DNA of 64,000 bases, from contig CAVSKZ010000003.1 in NCBI GenBank assembly GCA_963728835.1, forward strand, positions 186,001 to 250,000, written 5' to 3'. The DNA is from VRUE01 sp963728835 (lineage in GTDB: Bacteria > Actinomycetota > Thermoleophilia > Solirubrobacterales > 70-9). The notes under the pieces were generated by a model that saw only the letters and a program-made list of their open reading frames with translations, searched no databases and was not told the origin of the DNA. The position numbers were made by a program, and so were the translations under genes. Of the stretch, positions 8,863 to 17,492 are shown piece after piece (position 1 is the stretch's first letter; the number at the start of each line of letters is the position of its first letter).

Positions 8863-10031
8863 TTCGCTTCGGCGTCCGACCGCTCTCGCAGGTGTGCCGG
8901 GACCGCATCCGGTGGGAATCCCATGAAGCTCGTGTACTGGGCGACGAGTGGGTTGTCGAAGAGCGCTGCGCGCGCCTCCGCCGTCCAGCGCAGCGGAGTT
9001 GCCGTGTCGAAGTTGATCCGCATCTCGCGCATCTCGCGGACCGGGTTCGGCGGGTAGGCGGTGGGCATCTTGAAGCCCGGGTGCGGCAGCGTGCGGGGCA
9101 GCAGCCAGAGGTGGTCCTCCGGCGCGATCTGCGAGTGGTGGGTGAGCCAGAGCTCGTCGTAGTCGTTGAGGTGGGACGGCGGGCCGATGCTGCCGTTCGG
9201 CGACGGCGTGTTCGGGAAGGGCTGCATCGCCAGGGCGTTGAAGAAGAACTCCTTGTCCTCGCCGAGCAGGACGCAGCTGGCCGGCGGGGTCAGGTGTCCC
9301 CGGCTCGTCCCGACGCCGGGCACCGCCCAGACGCTCATCTTGAAGAGGACGGGGTCGCCGATCCAGCCGACGACGTCGCGGCACGGATCGTGGCTGTAGA
9401 CCATCGTGTGCTGCTCGCCCTCGCAACGGACCCGCACCTCGGTCTCGCCGCCGATCTCCTTTCCGGCCGGCTCGGGGACAGCCATCTCGGAGTAGTCGAT
9501 GAAGAGGCTCGCGTACCCGACGCCGTCCCACATCTCCTTCGCCAGGCGAATGGTCGCGGTGGTCTCGAAGACGAAGACCGCGTTGCCGTCGTCGCTCAGG
9601 GGAACCTCGCGGTAGATCAGCCCGCGCGGGATGACGGCGAAGTCGCCCTCCTCGATCTCCAGCGGCCCCAGCTCGGTCTCGAGGCGGAAGCGGCCGCGAT
9701 GGTAGAAGCGGATCTGGTGGGCGTCGACGTTCTTCTCGGCGAACGGCATCGGCGCCGCCCGCTGGGAGAGGGAGACCGAGTGGCCCTCGCCCTCCATCAG
9801 CCGCAGGGGCTCGCCGCGCGGGTCGTCTGCATCGGTCGCGGTCAGCACACCCGAGTCCAGCCCGCTGTACATCAGGCGCTCGTCGGACCAGCGCAGCGGG
9901 TGCGCGAGGTTCCGGCGGCGGTAGAGGTGCGCCCACTCGCCGAAGAACCCCTTCAGCGAGTAGATCTCCTCGGTGTAATCGCCTGTGCCGCTCGGCGTAT
10001 AGGGAATCTTGCCCTTGCGGAAGGAACCCAA
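8859..10031 (-). CDS. homogentisate 1,2-dioxygenase-like protein
   Basis: A 390-aa protein, shorter than the ~440 aa of classical HmgA. This family opens the aromatic ring of homogentisate with non-heme iron. The HxNxxxE iron-ligand pattern is visible as HLNDYDE, and a later LPHPG may carry the third His. A cupin core (MPFAEKNVDAHQIRFYHRGR, then IPRGLIYREV) precedes it. I chose TTG 10031 because aaggag lies eight bases upstream and the LGSFRKGKIP beginning aligns with HmgA N-termini. That start overlaps the upstream NTF2-like gene by 80 bases, which is unusual. The substrate could be a homogentisate analogue. Confidence 0.78.
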   Translation of the reverse strand: MGSFRKGKIPYTPSGTGDYTEEIYSLKGFFGEWAHLYRRRNLAHPLRWSDERLMYSGLDSGVLTATDADDPRGEPLRLMEGEGHSVSLSQRAAPMPFAEKNVDAHQIRFYHRGRFRLETELGPLEIEEGDFAVIPRGLIYREVPLSDDGNAVFVFETTATIRLAKEMWDGVGYASLFIDYSEMAVPEPAGKEIGGETEVRVRCEGEQHTMVYSHDPCRDVVGWIGDPVLFKMSVWAVPGVGTSRGHLTPPASCVLLGEDKEFFFNALAMQPFPNTPSPNGSIGPPSHLNDYDELWLTHHSQIAPEDHLWLLPRTLPHPGFKMPTAYPPNPVREMREMRINFDTATPLRWTAEARAALFDNPLVAQYTSFMGFPPDAVPAHLRERSDAEAK

Positions 10032-10432
10032 GTCGAGCTCTCCTTCTCGATCGCCTCGCGGACCGGCGCCAGGTCCACGTAGAGGTGCTGGCTCTGGAAG
10101 AGCCCGTCGCGGATCGTGCAGAAGACAGAGCCGGCGAGGGTCACCTCGGCGCCGCGGGCGAGGACGTAGGTGATGTCGACCTCGTAGGCCGCTTCGCCGT
10201 CGACACCCTCGATCACGCGGGTGATCGCGTGGCGGGTGGCGGTGACGCCGCGAAGCTGGCGCGCCATCGCCTGCAGCCCCTCCATCCACGGCTGGGTGGG
10301 CCCGTTGGCCGCTCGTACGGTCGCGTCCGCGGCGAAGAGCGCCAGCGCCTCCTCGGGACGCTGACGGTCGATCGCGTCGTAGTAGCGCCGCAGGAACCCC
10401 ACGGTCTCGGCACTGGCGTCTGTGGTCAACAT
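9953..10432 (-). CDS. NTF2-like (SnoaL-type) protein
   Basis: A 159-aa protein with the SnoaL/NTF2-like fold pattern: an N-terminal helix FLRRYYDAIDRQRPEEALALF, AADATVRAANGP, HAITRVIEGVDGEAAYEVDITYV and a final IRDGLFQSQHLYVDLAPV strand pair. Such proteins are small isomerases, hydrolases or binding proteins. ATG 10432 has a gaaggagcggg ribosome site; the frame is open further upstream without a better start. It heads the - strand operon with the dioxygenase-like gene, and its last 26 codons overlap that gene in another frame. Confidence 0.75.
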   Translation of the reverse strand: MLTTDASAETVGFLRRYYDAIDRQRPEEALALFAADATVRAANGPTQPWMEGLQAMARQLRGVTATRHAITRVIEGVDGEAAYEVDITYVLARGAEVTLAGSVFCTIRDGLFQSQHLYVDLAPVREAIEKESSTWVPSARARFPIRRAAQAITPRRSTR

Positions 10433-10547
10433 CCCGCTCCTTCGCTCCGGGTGGCCCCGGCATCCTCCCATCCACCTGGTTTCGGCGGTTCCTCCTAGAC
10501 TCCCGCCGTACCGGGAGGCGATCCCACTACCAGCGGAGGAGATGCGC

Positions 10548-10939
10548 ATGGAGACCAATTCCGACCCCGAGCGGCTGAATCAGGAGGGCTTTGCGGCTTT
10601 CTCGGGGCGGGCTGGGGACGGCGCGCCCGTGGTGATGCTGAACCTGCTCGCCTTCAAGCCCGGCGGAGGGCAGGAGCGCTACGAGGAATACGGCGCCGCC
10701 GTCGCTCCCCTGCTGGAGAAGGCCGGCGGGCGGATCGTCTTCGTCGGCGAGCCCGCCGTGGCCCTCCTCGGCGAGGACTCATGGGACATGGTGGCCCTGG
10801 TCGAATACCCCACCCGGCAGGCTTTCCTGGACATGATCGCCTCGACCGAGTACCAGGAGATCGGCCACCTGCGGACCGAGGCGCTGGTCAGGGGGAGCTG
10901 CACCCGATGGACGCCGGCGAGGTGCCGACCTTCGCCTAG
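10548..10939 (+). CDS. DUF1330-type protein (frameshifted near 10891-10895)
   Basis: The product resembles small ferredoxin-fold DUF1330 proteins: PVVMLNLLAFKPGG, RYEEYGAAVAPLLEKAGGR and VALVEYPTRQAFLDM. The reading frame runs past the expected end and yields basic nonsense after residue ~115. In the next frame, after the run of five G at 10891-10895, the sequence reads ELHPMDAGEVPTFA and stops at 10937-10939, a sensible C-terminus. One missing G in that run explains this. ATG 10548 has a gcggagga site eight bases upstream; ATG 10542 is possible. It is divergent from the dioxygenase operon, with a 115-base shared upstream region. Confidence 0.7.
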
Positions 10940-11014
10940 GAAGGCTGGTCAGGCGCTAGGGTGCAGGTTCCGGAAGCTTCCGGCTTATCCGCACCAGCGA
11001 AAGAAGGAGCGAAG

Positions 11015-11458
11015 TTGAACGGCGATGCGCTCGACGAGATGGGGCCGATCGACTACCTGATCGTCGAGTGGCCGGATCGCCAGCCGACCGGCGAGGCCGC
11101 TCCGCACCTGATCGACCTGGTCGACCGCGGCCTGATTCGCATCCTCGACCTCGCCTTCATCGCCAAGGGCGAGGACGGCTCCGTCGCCGCCCTGGAGATC
11201 GCCGACCTCGGCGACTCCGTAGAGGCCTTTGCGGCGTTCGAGGGTGCGTCGTCCGGCCTCCTGTCGGACGACGACGTCACGGCCGCCGGCGAGGCTCTCG
11301 AACCGGGGACTTCGGCGGCACTGCTGGTCTACGAGAATCGCTGGGCCGCGCCCTTCGCCGCCGCCATGCGCCGCACCGGCGCCCAGCTCGTCGCCAGCGG
11401 CCGCATCCCAGTCCAAGACGTGCTCGCCGCGCTCGACGCGGCCGAGTCGGAATCCTGA
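11015..11458 (+). CDS. DUF6325 family protein
   Basis: A 147-aa acidic protein matching the DUF6325 family of actinobacteria as I remember it: MGPIDYLIVEWP near the start, RILDLAFIAKGEDGSV, an LLSDDDVTAAGEALEPG segment, then ALLVYENRWAAPFAAAMRR and SGRIPVQDV. Function is unknown. The TTG start at 11015 follows an aaggag site by six bases. It sits 12 bases ahead of a SHOCT-domain gene, a pairing common for this family, so the two probably form one transcription unit. Confidence 0.85.
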   Translation: MNGDALDEMGPIDYLIVEWPDRQPTGEAAPHLIDLVDRGLIRILDLAFIAKGEDGSVAALEIADLGDSVEAFAAFEGASSGLLSDDDVTAAGEALEPGTSAALLVYENRWAAPFAAAMRRTGAQLVASGRIPVQDVLAALDAAESES

Positions 11459-11470
11459 AGGAGGAAGGTC

Positions 11471-11740
11471 ATGCCGGGACTGCTCAGAGGAGTTGCACGA
11501 ACTGCCGCCATCGCCGGGACCGCGACCGCGGTGAGCAACCGCGTCTCCAAACGCCAGGGCGAACGCTGGGCCGAACAGGAAGCCGCCCAGGCACCTGCGC
11601 CGGCGGCGCCCGCTGCGGCCCCGGAAGCCGCGGGCCAGTCGCCGATCGAGCAGCTGAAGGAGCTCGGCGAGCTCAAAGCCCAGGGGATCCTCACCGAGGA
11701 GGAGTTCGCGGCGCAGAAGGCCAAGCTGCTCGGCTCCTGA
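11471..11740 (+). CDS. SHOCT domain protein
   Basis: An 89-aa protein. The N-terminus (PGLLRGVARTAAIAGTATAVSNRVSKRQ) is followed by an Ala/Pro-rich linker and a C-terminal SHOCT domain at about residues 56-88 (IEQLKELGELKAQGILTEEE, then FAAQKAKLL). SHOCT domains are short helical modules often involved in oligomerisation. The start has a strong gaaggaggaagg ribosome site. It is paired with the DUF6325 gene just upstream; the two probably act together, perhaps at the membrane, but the role is unknown. Confidence 0.85.
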   Translation: MPGLLRGVARTAAIAGTATAVSNRVSKRQGERWAEQEAAQAPAPAAPAAAPEAAGQSPIEQLKELGELKAQGILTEEEFAAQKAKLLGS

Positions 11741-11773
11741 GCAGGCGGCCCGGGGTGCTGCGGACGGCGTCGT

Positions 11774-13006
11774 CTACGGCGTCAGCCGCACCGGCAGCGT
11801 CTTCAGCTGGTTGAGGAAGCCCGACTCGACGAACTTGGGCCTGCCGTTGATCGTCATCCCCGGGTAGCGCGCCAGCGTCTCCTCGAAGAGGATCTTCAGC
11901 TCGAGGCGGGCGAGGGCGGTGCCGAGGCAGAAGTGGCGGCCGCCGGCACCGAAGGCCTGGTGCTCGGGATTGCGCAGGACGTCGAAGCGGTCGGGGTCCT
12001 CGTAGCGCGTCTCGTCTCGGTTAGATGACGCGTACCACATGACCACCTTCTCGCCCTCTTTGATCTGCTTGCCGTTCAGCTCGACGTCGCGGGTCGCGGT
12101 GCGGCGGAAGTGGGCGAAGGCGGGGAACATCCGCAGGGACTCCTCGACCACGCCCGGGATCAGGCTCGGGTCGTCGATGACCATCTGGAGCTGCTCGCGG
12201 TCTTCCATCAGCGCCCGCATGCCGCTAGCGTAGGTCGACCTGGTGCTGTCGTTGCCGGCGGCGACGAGGAGGAAGAAGCCCATCACTATCTCGTGTTCCT
12301 CCAGCATCTGGCCTTCGACCTCGGAGTGGACGAGGACGCTGGTCAGGTCGTCGGTCGGGTTCTCCCGCCGGGCGGCGATCATCTTGTTGCAGCGGGCGAA
12401 GATTTCCGGGATGGCCTGCTCGAGCGCTTCCTCGACCCCGCCGGGGCTGAGGTCGGGATCGCCGGCGCCCAGCGTCGAGTTCATCAGCGTCGCCCAGACC
12501 TCGTCGTCCTCGGGAGGGATGCCCATGAAGCTGCCGATCACGCGGGAGACCGCCGGCTGGGCGACGTCGGTGACGAGGTCGCAGTCCTCTCGTCCCTCGA
12601 GGCGGTCGAGCACGCCGATGACGATCTCCCGGATCGACTCCTCGTGGGCGGCGATCCGCTTCGGCGTGAAGCCCGCCTGGAACAGTGCCTTGATCCGGTC
12701 GTGCTTGGGCGGGTCCATGCCGATGAACATCGCCCGCGAGAGCTCGATCGGGAAGACCTCGTTGATCGCCGTAACCCCGCCAACCTCAGAGGAGTAGGTC
12801 TGCCAATCGCGGCTCACCTCGTGCACGTCGTCGGCGGTCATCACCGACCAGAAGCCGGCCGCCTCGGGGAACTCGGTGACGTGCGAGGTCCAGTGAACCG
12901 GGCAGCCGCTGCGCATCTCCTTGAACAGGGCGTGGGGCGGGCCGTCGACCCAGTGCTTGCGCTCCAGTACGAGCTCGTCCTCGAGCTTTGCGGCGGCAGG
13001 ATTCAT
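11774..13006 (-). CDS. cytochrome P450
   Basis: A 410-aa soluble bacterial P450 monooxygenase of normal length. The I-helix oxygen-activation motif is AGNDST, the ExxR motif is EESLR and the heme-binding loop is FGAGGRHFCLG with the cysteine ligand at about residue 360. The start has an aggag site eight bases upstream of ATG 13006. No ferredoxin or reductase gene lies next to it, so the redox partner is encoded elsewhere. The overall pattern (ERKHWVDGPPHALFKEMR, DPDRFDVLRNPEHQAFG) is like the steroid/fatty-acid-type CYP families of actinobacteria; the substrate is not predictable. Confidence 0.94.
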   Translation of the reverse strand: MNPAAAKLEDELVLERKHWVDGPPHALFKEMRSGCPVHWTSHVTEFPEAAGFWSVMTADDVHEVSRDWQTYSSEVGGVTAINEVFPIELSRAMFIGMDPPKHDRIKALFQAGFTPKRIAAHEESIREIVIGVLDRLEGREDCDLVTDVAQPAVSRVIGSFMGIPPEDDEVWATLMNSTLGAGDPDLSPGGVEEALEQAIPEIFARCNKMIAARRENPTDDLTSVLVHSEVEGQMLEEHEIVMGFFLLVAAGNDSTRSTYASGMRALMEDREQLQMVIDDPSLIPGVVEESLRMFPAFAHFRRTATRDVELNGKQIKEGEKVVMWYASSNRDETRYEDPDRFDVLRNPEHQAFGAGGRHFCLGTALARLELKILFEETLARYPGMTINGRPKFVESGFLNQLKTLPVRLTP

Positions 13007-13146
13007 CTGTGAGCTCCTAGTCGGGTTGATCCGCTGATCCTACCGGGCGAACTGGCCAGCTGGCCAGGAAGCGTCAGGTGCCCGGCGGCGCTGACGCGTG
13101 CCGGGTGCAAAGATCACCTCAACCCTGCGATCCGAGAGGAGCGATT

Positions 13147-13560
13147 GTGTCGAGTAGAGACTTGAGTTGGCGGAGCGGGAGGCTGGCTCGCCTCGCGGTG
13201 CTGGTGCTTGCGATCGGCGCCTTCGGCGCGCTTGCGGCCGGCTGCGGGGACAGCGACAGCAACGGCGTCTCAGAGGCCGAAGACCGGCTCGAACGCGGCC
13301 TCGACGAAGCCAAGCAGGGCATCGAAAAGGCCGGGGACGAAGTCGGCAAGGGCTTCGACGAGGCCGAAAAGGCCGCCAAGCAAGGCCTCGAAGAGGGCAG
13401 GGAGGAAGCGAAGAAGGGAATCGAAGGCGGCAAGAGCCAGGCCGAGAAGACGATCGAAAAGGCCGAAGAAGAAGCCAAGCAGGGCATCGAAAAGGGCAAG
13501 GAAGAAGCCAACGAGGCGATCGAAGAGGCCGAAAAGCAGGCCGAAAGGTACGGCTACTGA
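13147..13560 (+). CDS. coiled-coil lipoprotein rich in Lys/Glu repeats
   Basis: A 137-aa lipoprotein. A basic N-terminus and hydrophobic segment lead to a lipobox LAAGC with the lipidated Cys at residue 33. The rest is almost entirely charged heptad-like repeats of the type EAKQGIEKAGDE / EEAKKGIEGGKSQAEK, about eight units of ~11 residues, predicting a long amphipathic helix or coiled coil. GTG 13147 follows a gagaggagc site; an upstream in-frame ATG at 13078 would bury the signal peptide. It resembles apolipoprotein-like or LEA-like stress proteins. The function is unknown. Confidence 0.75.
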   Translation: MSSRDLSWRSGRLARLAVLVLAIGAFGALAAGCGDSDSNGVSEAEDRLERGLDEAKQGIEKAGDEVGKGFDEAEKAAKQGLEEGREEAKKGIEGGKSQAEKTIEKAEEEAKQGIEKGKEEANEAIEEAEKQAERYGY

Positions 13561-13606
13561 GGTAGGAGGTAGGCCACGCTCGGGCGAACCGTCATCCTTT
13601 TCGGGG

Positions 13607-13936
13607 ATGGCGGAACCCGAGGGCATGGACCCCTTCGAAGCGCTGGTCGCCGACGCGATCGACGCGCTGCCGGAGGAATTTCAGCGTGTGCTGGAGGGCA
13701 TCGCGGTCGTCGTCTCCGACCGCGGTGCGGAGATGCATGCCTACGGCCTCTATGAGGGGGACGGGCTCGCCCGCGAGCGCTACGAGGACCGGATAGTGAT
13801 CTACCGCGACACGCTGGAGCGCGACTTCGGCCACGATCGCGCGCTGCTCCGCAGGCAGGTCGAGCGCACCCTCCGCCACGAGCTCGCCCATCACCTCGGC
13901 TGGGACGAGCGTGGGGTCGGCGGCCTCGGGCTTTGA
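13607..13936 (+). CDS. metallopeptidase family (zincin-like) protein
   Basis: A 109-aa protein with a minimal zincin motif HELAHHLGWDE near residue 91, giving HExxH plus a third ligand Asp as in the short metallopeptidase family 'Zincin_1'. The N-terminal part (FEALVADAIDALPEEFQRVLEGIAVVV) and the GLYEGDGLARERYEDRIVIYRDTLER strand region are typical. ATG 13607 was chosen since the upstream reading frame encodes the shifted repeats of the preceding lipoprotein gene. The substrate is unknown. The next gene starts TTG across this stop codon, so the two are coupled. Confidence 0.85.
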   Translation: MAEPEGMDPFEALVADAIDALPEEFQRVLEGIAVVVSDRGAEMHAYGLYEGDGLARERYEDRIVIYRDTLERDFGHDRALLRRQVERTLRHELAHHLGWDERGVGGLGL

Positions 13937-14637
13937 GCGGAACCGTCCTGCACTGCGCTCCCCACCCCGACGACGAGACGATCGGGGCGCCGGCGACGTT
14001 GATGGCCCTCCGCGACGCGGGCTGGAGGGTGGTCAACCTGGCCTGCGGGCTCGGAGGGCCGGAGCGGCGGCGGCAACGCGAGGCCGAGCTGCGCGAGGCC
14101 TGCCGGCTCGCCGGCTTCGAGCTGCGCATTCATGCGAGCCTCGACCCGCGCGCCGCGGTTCCCGAGGCGATCGCCGCGCTGCGGCCGGCGCTGGTCGTCT
14201 CGCCAGGACCGCACGAGCTGCACCCCGCTCATGTCCTCGTTGCCGGGGCTGTGCGCGACGCGCTGGCGGCACCCGGCGAGGGGGCACCGCGCTGGTGGAT
14301 GTGGGCGCTCTGGGGCTCGCTGCGCCAGCCGACCATCGCGACCGCCTTCGGGCCGGCGCGGATGGAGGAGATCCTTGCCGCGCTCGAGGCCCACGAGGGC
14401 GAGCTGGAACGCAACGACTACCGGCGGCTGGTCGAGGGCCGTGCCGCGATGAGCGCGTCGCTGGCGCCGGAGCTCCTCTTCGGCTTCGGCAGCGCGGCCG
14501 ACTCCGGCATCGACTACGCGGAGCTGCTCACCGAGGCGGTGCCGAGGGGCGGACGGTGGCTCTTGGGCAGGCCTCGCTGGCTCGACGCGAAGGACGCGCT
14601 TGCGCCTCCCGGCGAAGCCGAGGCGCTGGTCGGGTAG
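13933..14637 (+). CDS. PIG-L family deacetylase
   Basis: A 234-aa zinc-dependent N-deacetylase (LmbE-like). The metal-binding motif APHPDDETIG is at about residue 9 and the third ligand lies in GPHELHPAH. Family members act on GlcNAc-containing substrates, for example in mycothiol or antibiotic synthesis; no mycothiol partner gene is nearby, so the substrate is open. The start is a TTG overlapping the zincin stop (TTGA). Length and motif order are normal. The gene converges with the - strand secreted-protein gene and their stop codons abut. Confidence 0.85.
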   Translation: MSGTVLHCAPHPDDETIGAPATLMALRDAGWRVVNLACGLGGPERRRQREAELREACRLAGFELRIHASLDPRAAVPEAIAALRPALVVSPGPHELHPAHVLVAGAVRDALAAPGEGAPRWWMWALWGSLRQPTIATAFGPARMEEILAALEAHEGELERNDYRRLVEGRAAMSASLAPELLFGFGSAADSGIDYAELLTEAVPRGGRWLLGRPRWLDAKDALAPPGEAEALVG

Positions 14638-15418
14638 CTACCGGACCCTGCAGTCCCCGGGCAGCTTGCTGGTCAGCCGCTTGCCGTCGGGGAAGGTGAA
14701 GGTGGCCCTGGCCAGGTCGTAGACCGCCCCCGGGAAGCCGGCCGGCGCGGCGCAGCGGGCGCTGAGGAAGCTGCGCGCCTCGCCGGCGTAGCGGTACCTG
14801 CGCCCGATCGTCAGCCTCGATGTCGGTGACATAGCCGAGGTCGGAGGCGAGCGTCGGGATCTTGGCCGTGAAGACCGTCCCGAACTCGCCCCGAGACCGG
14901 CGCGAGATCTCGAAGGGGAGCACGAAGGCCGCTTTCACGGGCGTCGTTCCGTAGAGGTGCAGCACCATCCCCGAGCCCTTGCGAGTGCTGCTGTTGAAGA
15001 CGAGCACGGCCCCCTTGGCCGGGATCAGGGACGAGTCCGAGACGTCGACGTTGACGGCGAAGCGGCCGTGGCCGACCAGGGCGCCGCGACAGAGGTGGAG
15101 CGCGGCTTCGGTGCTGGTCTGCTGGAGGCGCGAGGGGGGGCAGGAGGGGAGGCCCGCGGTCGAGAGCCGCCCGGCGCGGTTCACCGCCACCGAGATCTCG
15201 CGCAGCTGCGGCGGGCGAGTGCCGTCCACGGTGGCGACCGAGCCGTCGAGGTGCACCGTCACCGGCGCCAAGCGCTCGCGCGGCAGCGCACGGGGGGCGA
15301 GCCGGCCGTCGAAGGAGACGCGCACGTTGCCCGACTGCACGATCTGGCGCTGCGCGGCGGCTCCGGCGATCGGCAGGCAGAGAGCGGCTACGGCAGCTGC
15401 GATGAGAAGACGGCGCAT
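14638..15418 (-). CDS. secreted protein of unknown function (frameshifted near 14818)
   Basis: The N-terminal part starts at ATG 15418 with an agaggga site and a clear signal peptide (RRLLIAAAVAALCLPIAG, then AAAQ). The mature part looks like a beta-rich exported domain (VSFDGRLAPRALPRERLAPV, ISVAVNRAGRLSTAGLP). After GYVTDI the frame turns into Arg/Ala-rich nonsense, while the neighbouring frame gives RLTIGRRYRYAGEARSFLSA and ends TSKLPGDCRVR with a stop at 14638. One extra base at about 14818 explains the break. The restored protein would be about 259 aa. I do not recognise the family. Confidence 0.65.
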
Positions 15419-15484
15419 TCCCTCTCCAAGTCTAGGTGCGCGGTGTGTTCGCCCGGTTAACGCCGGGGTCGTAGGGTTCGAGGG

Positions 15485-15883
15485 GTGGCCAAGGCGCCTC
15501 ACGCGAGCATCGAGAGATGGGTGGAGGGTTACGAGCGCGCCTGGCGCGCGGCGGGGACCGAGTCGCTGCGTGAGCTGTTCGCCGCGGACGCCACCTACCG
15601 CATGTCGCCCTACGAGGAGCCCGTCACGGGAATCGCCGCGATCGCCGAGCTCTGGGAGCGCGAGCGCGAGGGCCCCGACGAGCCGTTCGAGATGCGTCAC
15701 GAGATCGTTGCGGTCGAGGATGAGACCGCGGTGGTCCGCGTGGAAGTCCAGTACGGCGGACCGGATCGACTCCAGTACCGCGACCTCTGGATCGTCCGCC
15801 TCGCCCCCGACGGCCGCTGTTTAGCGTTCGAGGAGTGGCCGTTTTGGCCGGGCCAGCAGATCGTCGCTGGCAAGTCGCGCTAG
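15485..15883 (+). CDS. NTF2-like (SnoaL-type) protein
   Basis: A 132-aa protein with the NTF2-like pattern: VEGYERAWRAAGTESLRELF, AADATYRMSPYEEPVTG, IAELWERERE, then HEIVAVEDETAVVRVEVQY and a C-terminal LWIVRLAPDGRCLAFEEWPF strand. It could be a small isomerase/hydrolase or a ligand-binding protein. The start is GTG 15485 with only a weak aggg upstream. It stands alone on the + strand between two - strand genes and converges with the membrane-protein gene at 15887. Confidence 0.78.
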   Translation: MAKAPHASIERWVEGYERAWRAAGTESLRELFAADATYRMSPYEEPVTGIAAIAELWEREREGPDEPFEMRHEIVAVEDETAVVRVEVQYGGPDRLQYRDLWIVRLAPDGRCLAFEEWPFWPGQQIVAGKSR

Positions 15884-15886
15884 TGC

Positions 15887-16748
15887 CTAGCGATCCGAGG
15901 GGCGGTCGATGTGCGCCACCCGTTCGGCCCGCTGGCGTGCTTCGGCCACGGCCTCGCGGGTTGCGGCGACGGCCTCCTGCTGGGCGGCGGCGACGCCCTC
16001 GCTCGGCTTGCCGCCGACGATGTCCCGGAAGGCGTTCTTGAAGCGTTCTGTCCGCCGGTCGAGCGGGAAGCGCTCTTCGGCCCGCGCCTGCCTGGCGGGG
16101 TCACGTTTGCCGTAGCGCCGGCGGGCCCAGGGCGAGCCCGGCTTGCCGAGCCGCGAGGCTCCGTAGATCGCGAGCGGGAGGAAGAAGAACCCGACCCAGC
16201 CATGCATCAGCCGCTGCTTGGCGAAGCAGATCGCCACCATGGCGAAGACGAGCAGGGCGCCGGCGACGCTGGCGGCGATCTCGGTCGCCGAGCTCGGTGT
16301 CGAAGTCGAACGGCGTGAAGCCGAGCAGCAGCAGGACCATGCCGGCGGCGGCGATCACGGTCGCGTCGATCGAGCTGCGCCCCTCCTCGGCCCAGTAGAC
16401 GTCGTCGAGGTAGACCCAGAGCGCGAACTCGTCGATCGTCAAACCGGCGCCGACGCCGAAGGCGAAGGCGCAGATCTCGAACCAGGGGCTGGCGCCGAGG
16501 GTGCTGAAGCCGAGCGTGCCGGCGGCCATCATCGTCACGATCCCGAAGACGAGGTGGTGCAGGTGGACGCCGCTCTCGCTGACCACGCTGCCCGGCCACC
16601 AGGGGACCTTGGGGCTGCGCATCAGCCGCGTGCTCATGCGGATGAAGGCGAAGGAGAGGATGAAGCCGGCGAGGACCAGGAAGAGGCCCTGCTCGTCGTG
16701 CTCGACGAGCCCGTTCCAGAAGTCGGTGAAGATCGATGCGGCGCTCAC
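15887..16748 (-). CDS. membrane protein (frameshifted near 16283)
   Basis: Start GTG 16748 overlaps the upstream stop (GTGA). The first part has membrane segments LFLVLAGFILSFAFIRMS, LVFGIVTMMAAGTLGFST, FEICAFAFGVGAGLTIDEFALWV and TVIAAAGMVLLLLGFTPFDF. After FDFDTELG the frame becomes Arg-rich nonsense. One base later the other frame continues EIAASVAGALLVFAMVAICF, then a last membrane segment (GWVGFFFLPLAIYG) and a charged Ala/Arg/Glu tail ending at 15887. An extra base at about 16283 accounts for this. The restored length is about 286 aa with six membrane segments. The family is not recognised; an HLHH motif occurs early on. Confidence 0.7.
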
Positions 16749-17491
16749 TGTCTCGGCTTCGAGTGTAGTTCGACTACCGCGCCCTCCTTTTCGTGGATCC
16801 GGTCGACCGTGAGCAGTACGGCTGCGACGGCGAAGAAGGGGGTGAAGGCGAGGTTGGACAGCACGTCGGCCAGCCACTTGGAGAGCAGCGTCTCGCCGAG
16901 CAGGTCATGGGCGAGCTCGGTGGCGAGGTTGGTGAGGGCGTCGCCGACGATCTCGATCGGGATCATCACGGCCGCGATCAGGAGGAACTTGCCGCGCACG
17001 AGCTGCACGCTGCGGGCGAGGGCGGCGCGCACGCCGTGATGCTCGATCTCCACCACCGGAGCCGCGAGGGCGAGCCAGACGAAGACGAGGATGCCCGGCA
17101 CGAAGAAGAGGACCAGCCCGACCGCGACCGCGACGCCGTAGATCAGGTCGATCGCGATCAGCGGGCCGTAGTTCACCATGCGCGCCGTTTCGCGCAGCGT
17201 CGGCGGCTTGCCGTCGTGGGGGTGGGTCAGCGAGATCGCCACCGCGCCGGTGTAGAAGACCTCGCCGAGCAGCCCGGTGACGGCCAGGGCGATCACGGCC
17301 AGCGCGGCGGCGAAGACCTCGATCAGGCTGTCGACGTCGAAGGAGCCGATCTCGGCGTGCACGGCGATTGCGTGCACGAGCCCGAGCGGGATGAAGACGA
17401 TCAGCGCCAGCGCCAGCAGGGACGGCGCCCACTCGAGATAGGTGCGGCCGATCCGCAGGTAGACGGAGGCCAGCTCGGCGCGGCGGCTCAC
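16745..17491 (-). CDS. multi-pass membrane protein
   Basis: A 248-aa protein with about five to six hydrophobic segments: SLLALALIVFIPLGLVHAIAV, AAALAVIALAVTGLLG, LIAIDLIYGVAVAVGLVLFF plus VPGILVFVWLAL, FLLIAAVMIPIEIVG and FTPFFAVAAVLLTV. The pattern, with LRIGRTYLEWAPSL at the start and RSVQLVRGKF before the last helices, recalls the membrane domain of glycerophosphodiester phosphodiesterase-type proteins, but no catalytic part is present. GTG 17491 starts one base short of the upstream gene's stop, and the gene's end overlaps the next start. It belongs to a four-gene - strand run at 18225-15887. Confidence 0.72.
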   Translation of the reverse strand: MSRRAELASVYLRIGRTYLEWAPSLLALALIVFIPLGLVHAIAVHAEIGSFDVDSLIEVFAAALAVIALAVTGLLGEVFYTGAVAISLTHPHDGKPPTLRETARMVNYGPLIAIDLIYGVAVAVGLVLFFVPGILVFVWLALAAPVVEIEHHGVRAALARSVQLVRGKFLLIAAVMIPIEIVGDALTNLATELAHDLLGETLLSKWLADVLSNLAFTPFFAVAAVLLTVDRIHEKEGAVVELHSKPRQ

Positions 17492-17492
17492 G

